Part shown: positions 5,878 through 6,491 of the stretch, piece after piece
How positions within the stretch are numbered: the stretch's first letter is position 1
How the letters are laid out: each line of letters opens with the position of its first letter
Assembly: GCA_937876695.1 (NCBI GenBank)
Contig: CALFHW010000163.1
Location: 1-6,491 of the forward strand
From: an uncultured bacterium
GTDB taxonomy: Bacteria; Patescibacteriota; Dojkabacteria; CALFHW01
DNA length: 6,491 nucleotides
Direction: 5' to 3'
Program-made: the position numbers and the translations under genes
Notes under the pieces: model-generated
The model's database searches: none
What the model was told of the DNA's origin: nothing
Seen by the model: only the letters and a program-made list of their open reading frames with translations

Positions 5878-5917
5878 CTTTGTTCATAAGCAAGTCAGCT
5901 TGTGGGTGGAGGTAGGC
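5872..5917 (+). terminator. trailer hairpin 3, possible terminator
   Basis: Positions 5872-5891 pair continuously with 5898-5917: 20 pairs, six of them G-U in plus-strand RNA, with a 6-nt loop AAGTCA. The lower seven pairs (GCCTACC/GGTAGGC) are perfect. The stem is followed by TTGTTAATT, a weak U-tract, so intrinsic termination of the upstream unit is plausible but not textbook. Bases 5873-5877 are also claimed by hairpin 2, making the full forms of the two mutually exclusive. Confidence 0.5.
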
Positions 5918-6015
5918 TTGTTAATTGGCAGTATAACTGCATCAATAGTTTGAATTAAATCCGCAATTCTGGAACCCAGTTAGTTTTGGCACATGGTATT
6001 GAACTCTGCACAGTG

Positions 6016-6043
6016 TTGGCATTTGCAAGGCAGGAAGTGTAGT
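6016..6043 (+). promoter_or_regulatory. weak promoter candidate for the NYN-domain gene
   Basis: TTGGCA (6016-6021, 5/6 match) and TGTAGT (6038-6043, 4/6) are separated by 16 bp. The start would be near 6050, about 54 nt before ATG 6104. It is included only because nothing better lies between the possible terminator at 5917 and the gene. Confidence 0.2.
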
Positions 6044-6103
6044 AGAAAAGATTGATCTGGAGCATTACAGAAATATTTCATCTCACTGTGATATCGTGCT
6101 GGG

Positions 6104-6491
6104 ATGAAGGATTTGGTGTTAAAGGGAAAGACGATTGTATTTATTGACTGGGCAAATGTTTATGGATGGAGAAATGTACTTCGAGAAGAGTTCAACTTAG
6201 GTTTCTTCCCAAATTTGAGAGTAAAATATCCAAATATAGAAAGTCTTCGCTTATACTTTGGAGAAGATACCACTACTGGCTCACGAAATTTTATACAAAG
6301 CGCCCATAATTTGGGACTGACAATCATCACCAAGCCAGTCAAGTATATAAATATTGGTTCCGGGAAGAATCCAGTCTATAGAAGAAAGTGCGATATGGAT
6401 CTTGAGATTGCTTTGGACGCAATATCTTATATAGACAAATACAAGACCTTTGTATTCTTTAGTGGTGACGGTGATTTCAAAACTTTGTATG
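6104..6491 (+). CDS. NYN-domain (LabA/PIN-like) protein, N-terminal 129 residues, 3' end outside window
   Basis: The frame opens at ATG 6104, with an in-frame TGA just upstream (6089), and runs to the window edge. Motifs in order match the NYN family, a PIN-like metal-dependent nuclease fold: IVFIDWANVYG near the N terminus (Asp15, Asn18), LRLYFGED (48-55), a KCDMDLEIALDA block (95-106, Asp97, Asp99, Asp105) and FFSGDGDF (118-125, Asp122 and Asp124). The acidic residues expected to bind metal are present, so the enzyme could be active, most likely on RNA; the real substrate is unknown. NYN domains often occupy most of a 160-250 residue protein, so roughly the last third or more may be missing. 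There is no clear Shine-Dalgarno site, only GGG directly before the ATG. Confidence 0.85.
   Translation, partial: MKDLVLKGKTIVFIDWANVYGWRNVLREEFNLGFFPNLRVKYPNIESLRLYFGEDTTTGSRNFIQSAHNLGLTIITKPVKYINIGSGKNPVYRRKCDMDLEIALDAISYIDKYKTFVFFSGDGDFKTLY

Larger units (their letters stand above)
5660..6103 (+). other. 444-bp stretch with structured trailer, a possible small ORF, and NYN gene upstream region
   Basis: Positions 5679-5917 hold three large hairpins and a possible 27-codon frame, described separately. Positions 5918-6103 show little: a weak promoter candidate (6016-6043) and a 7-bp inverted repeat CACAGTG/CACTGTG (6009-6015 and 6084-6090). A 20-codon frame from ATG 5995 has no ribosome binding site and is probably meaningless. 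Confidence 0.6.

Overview
The window looks like bacterial chromosome from a poorly characterised lineage. Four of the five genes whose starts lie in it have no visible Shine-Dalgarno site, most products are membrane-anchored or exported proteins without a recognisable family, and coding density is moderate. Candidate Phyla Radiation (Patescibacteria) fits the membrane proteins. The Thr/Pro 'ATP' linker of the secreted 254-residue protein is a style common in Chloroflexota. Neither assignment can be settled from 6.5 kb, and there are no rRNA, tRNA or marker genes.

Layout. Positions 1-1741 hold two minus-strand genes in tandem: a 3'-truncated one starting at GTG 242, and a complete 485-residue protein starting at 1741. 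Both have a short cytoplasmic tail, one membrane helix with a Cys-Cys pair, and an outside domain. They look like distant relatives in one operon. Positions 1742-1927 are a divergent control region. Positions 1928-4545 form a two-gene plus-strand operon joined by a TAATG overlap: a 218-residue membrane-anchored protein, and a 653-residue polytopic membrane protein with the layout of a GT-C-type glycosyltransferase.

Positions 4546-5920 differ in style. A near-consensus promoter (4548-4576) begins three bases after the previous stop and faces a leader of about 310 nt rich in RNA hairpins, including a 23-bp helix (4745-4767 with 4859-4881) that ends one base before a good ribosome binding site. 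Next comes a gene for a secreted 254-residue protein of unknown function, then a trailer with three large hairpins (5679-5917). The middle hairpin encloses a 27-codon reading frame with its own strong ribosome binding site buried in the stem, and it shares bases with the third hairpin. Nearly all deviations from Watson-Crick pairing in the 23-bp helix and the last hairpin are G-U on the plus strand, which argues for RNA rather than DNA palindromes.

Positions 6104-6491 hold the 5' part of an NYN (LabA/PIN-like) nuclease-fold gene cut off by the window end.

The most interesting object is the structured-RNA / secreted-protein / hidden-small-ORF cassette at 4546-5920. Its function is unknown; leader regulation, an embedded non-coding RNA, or a type I toxin-like transcript are all open possibilities.
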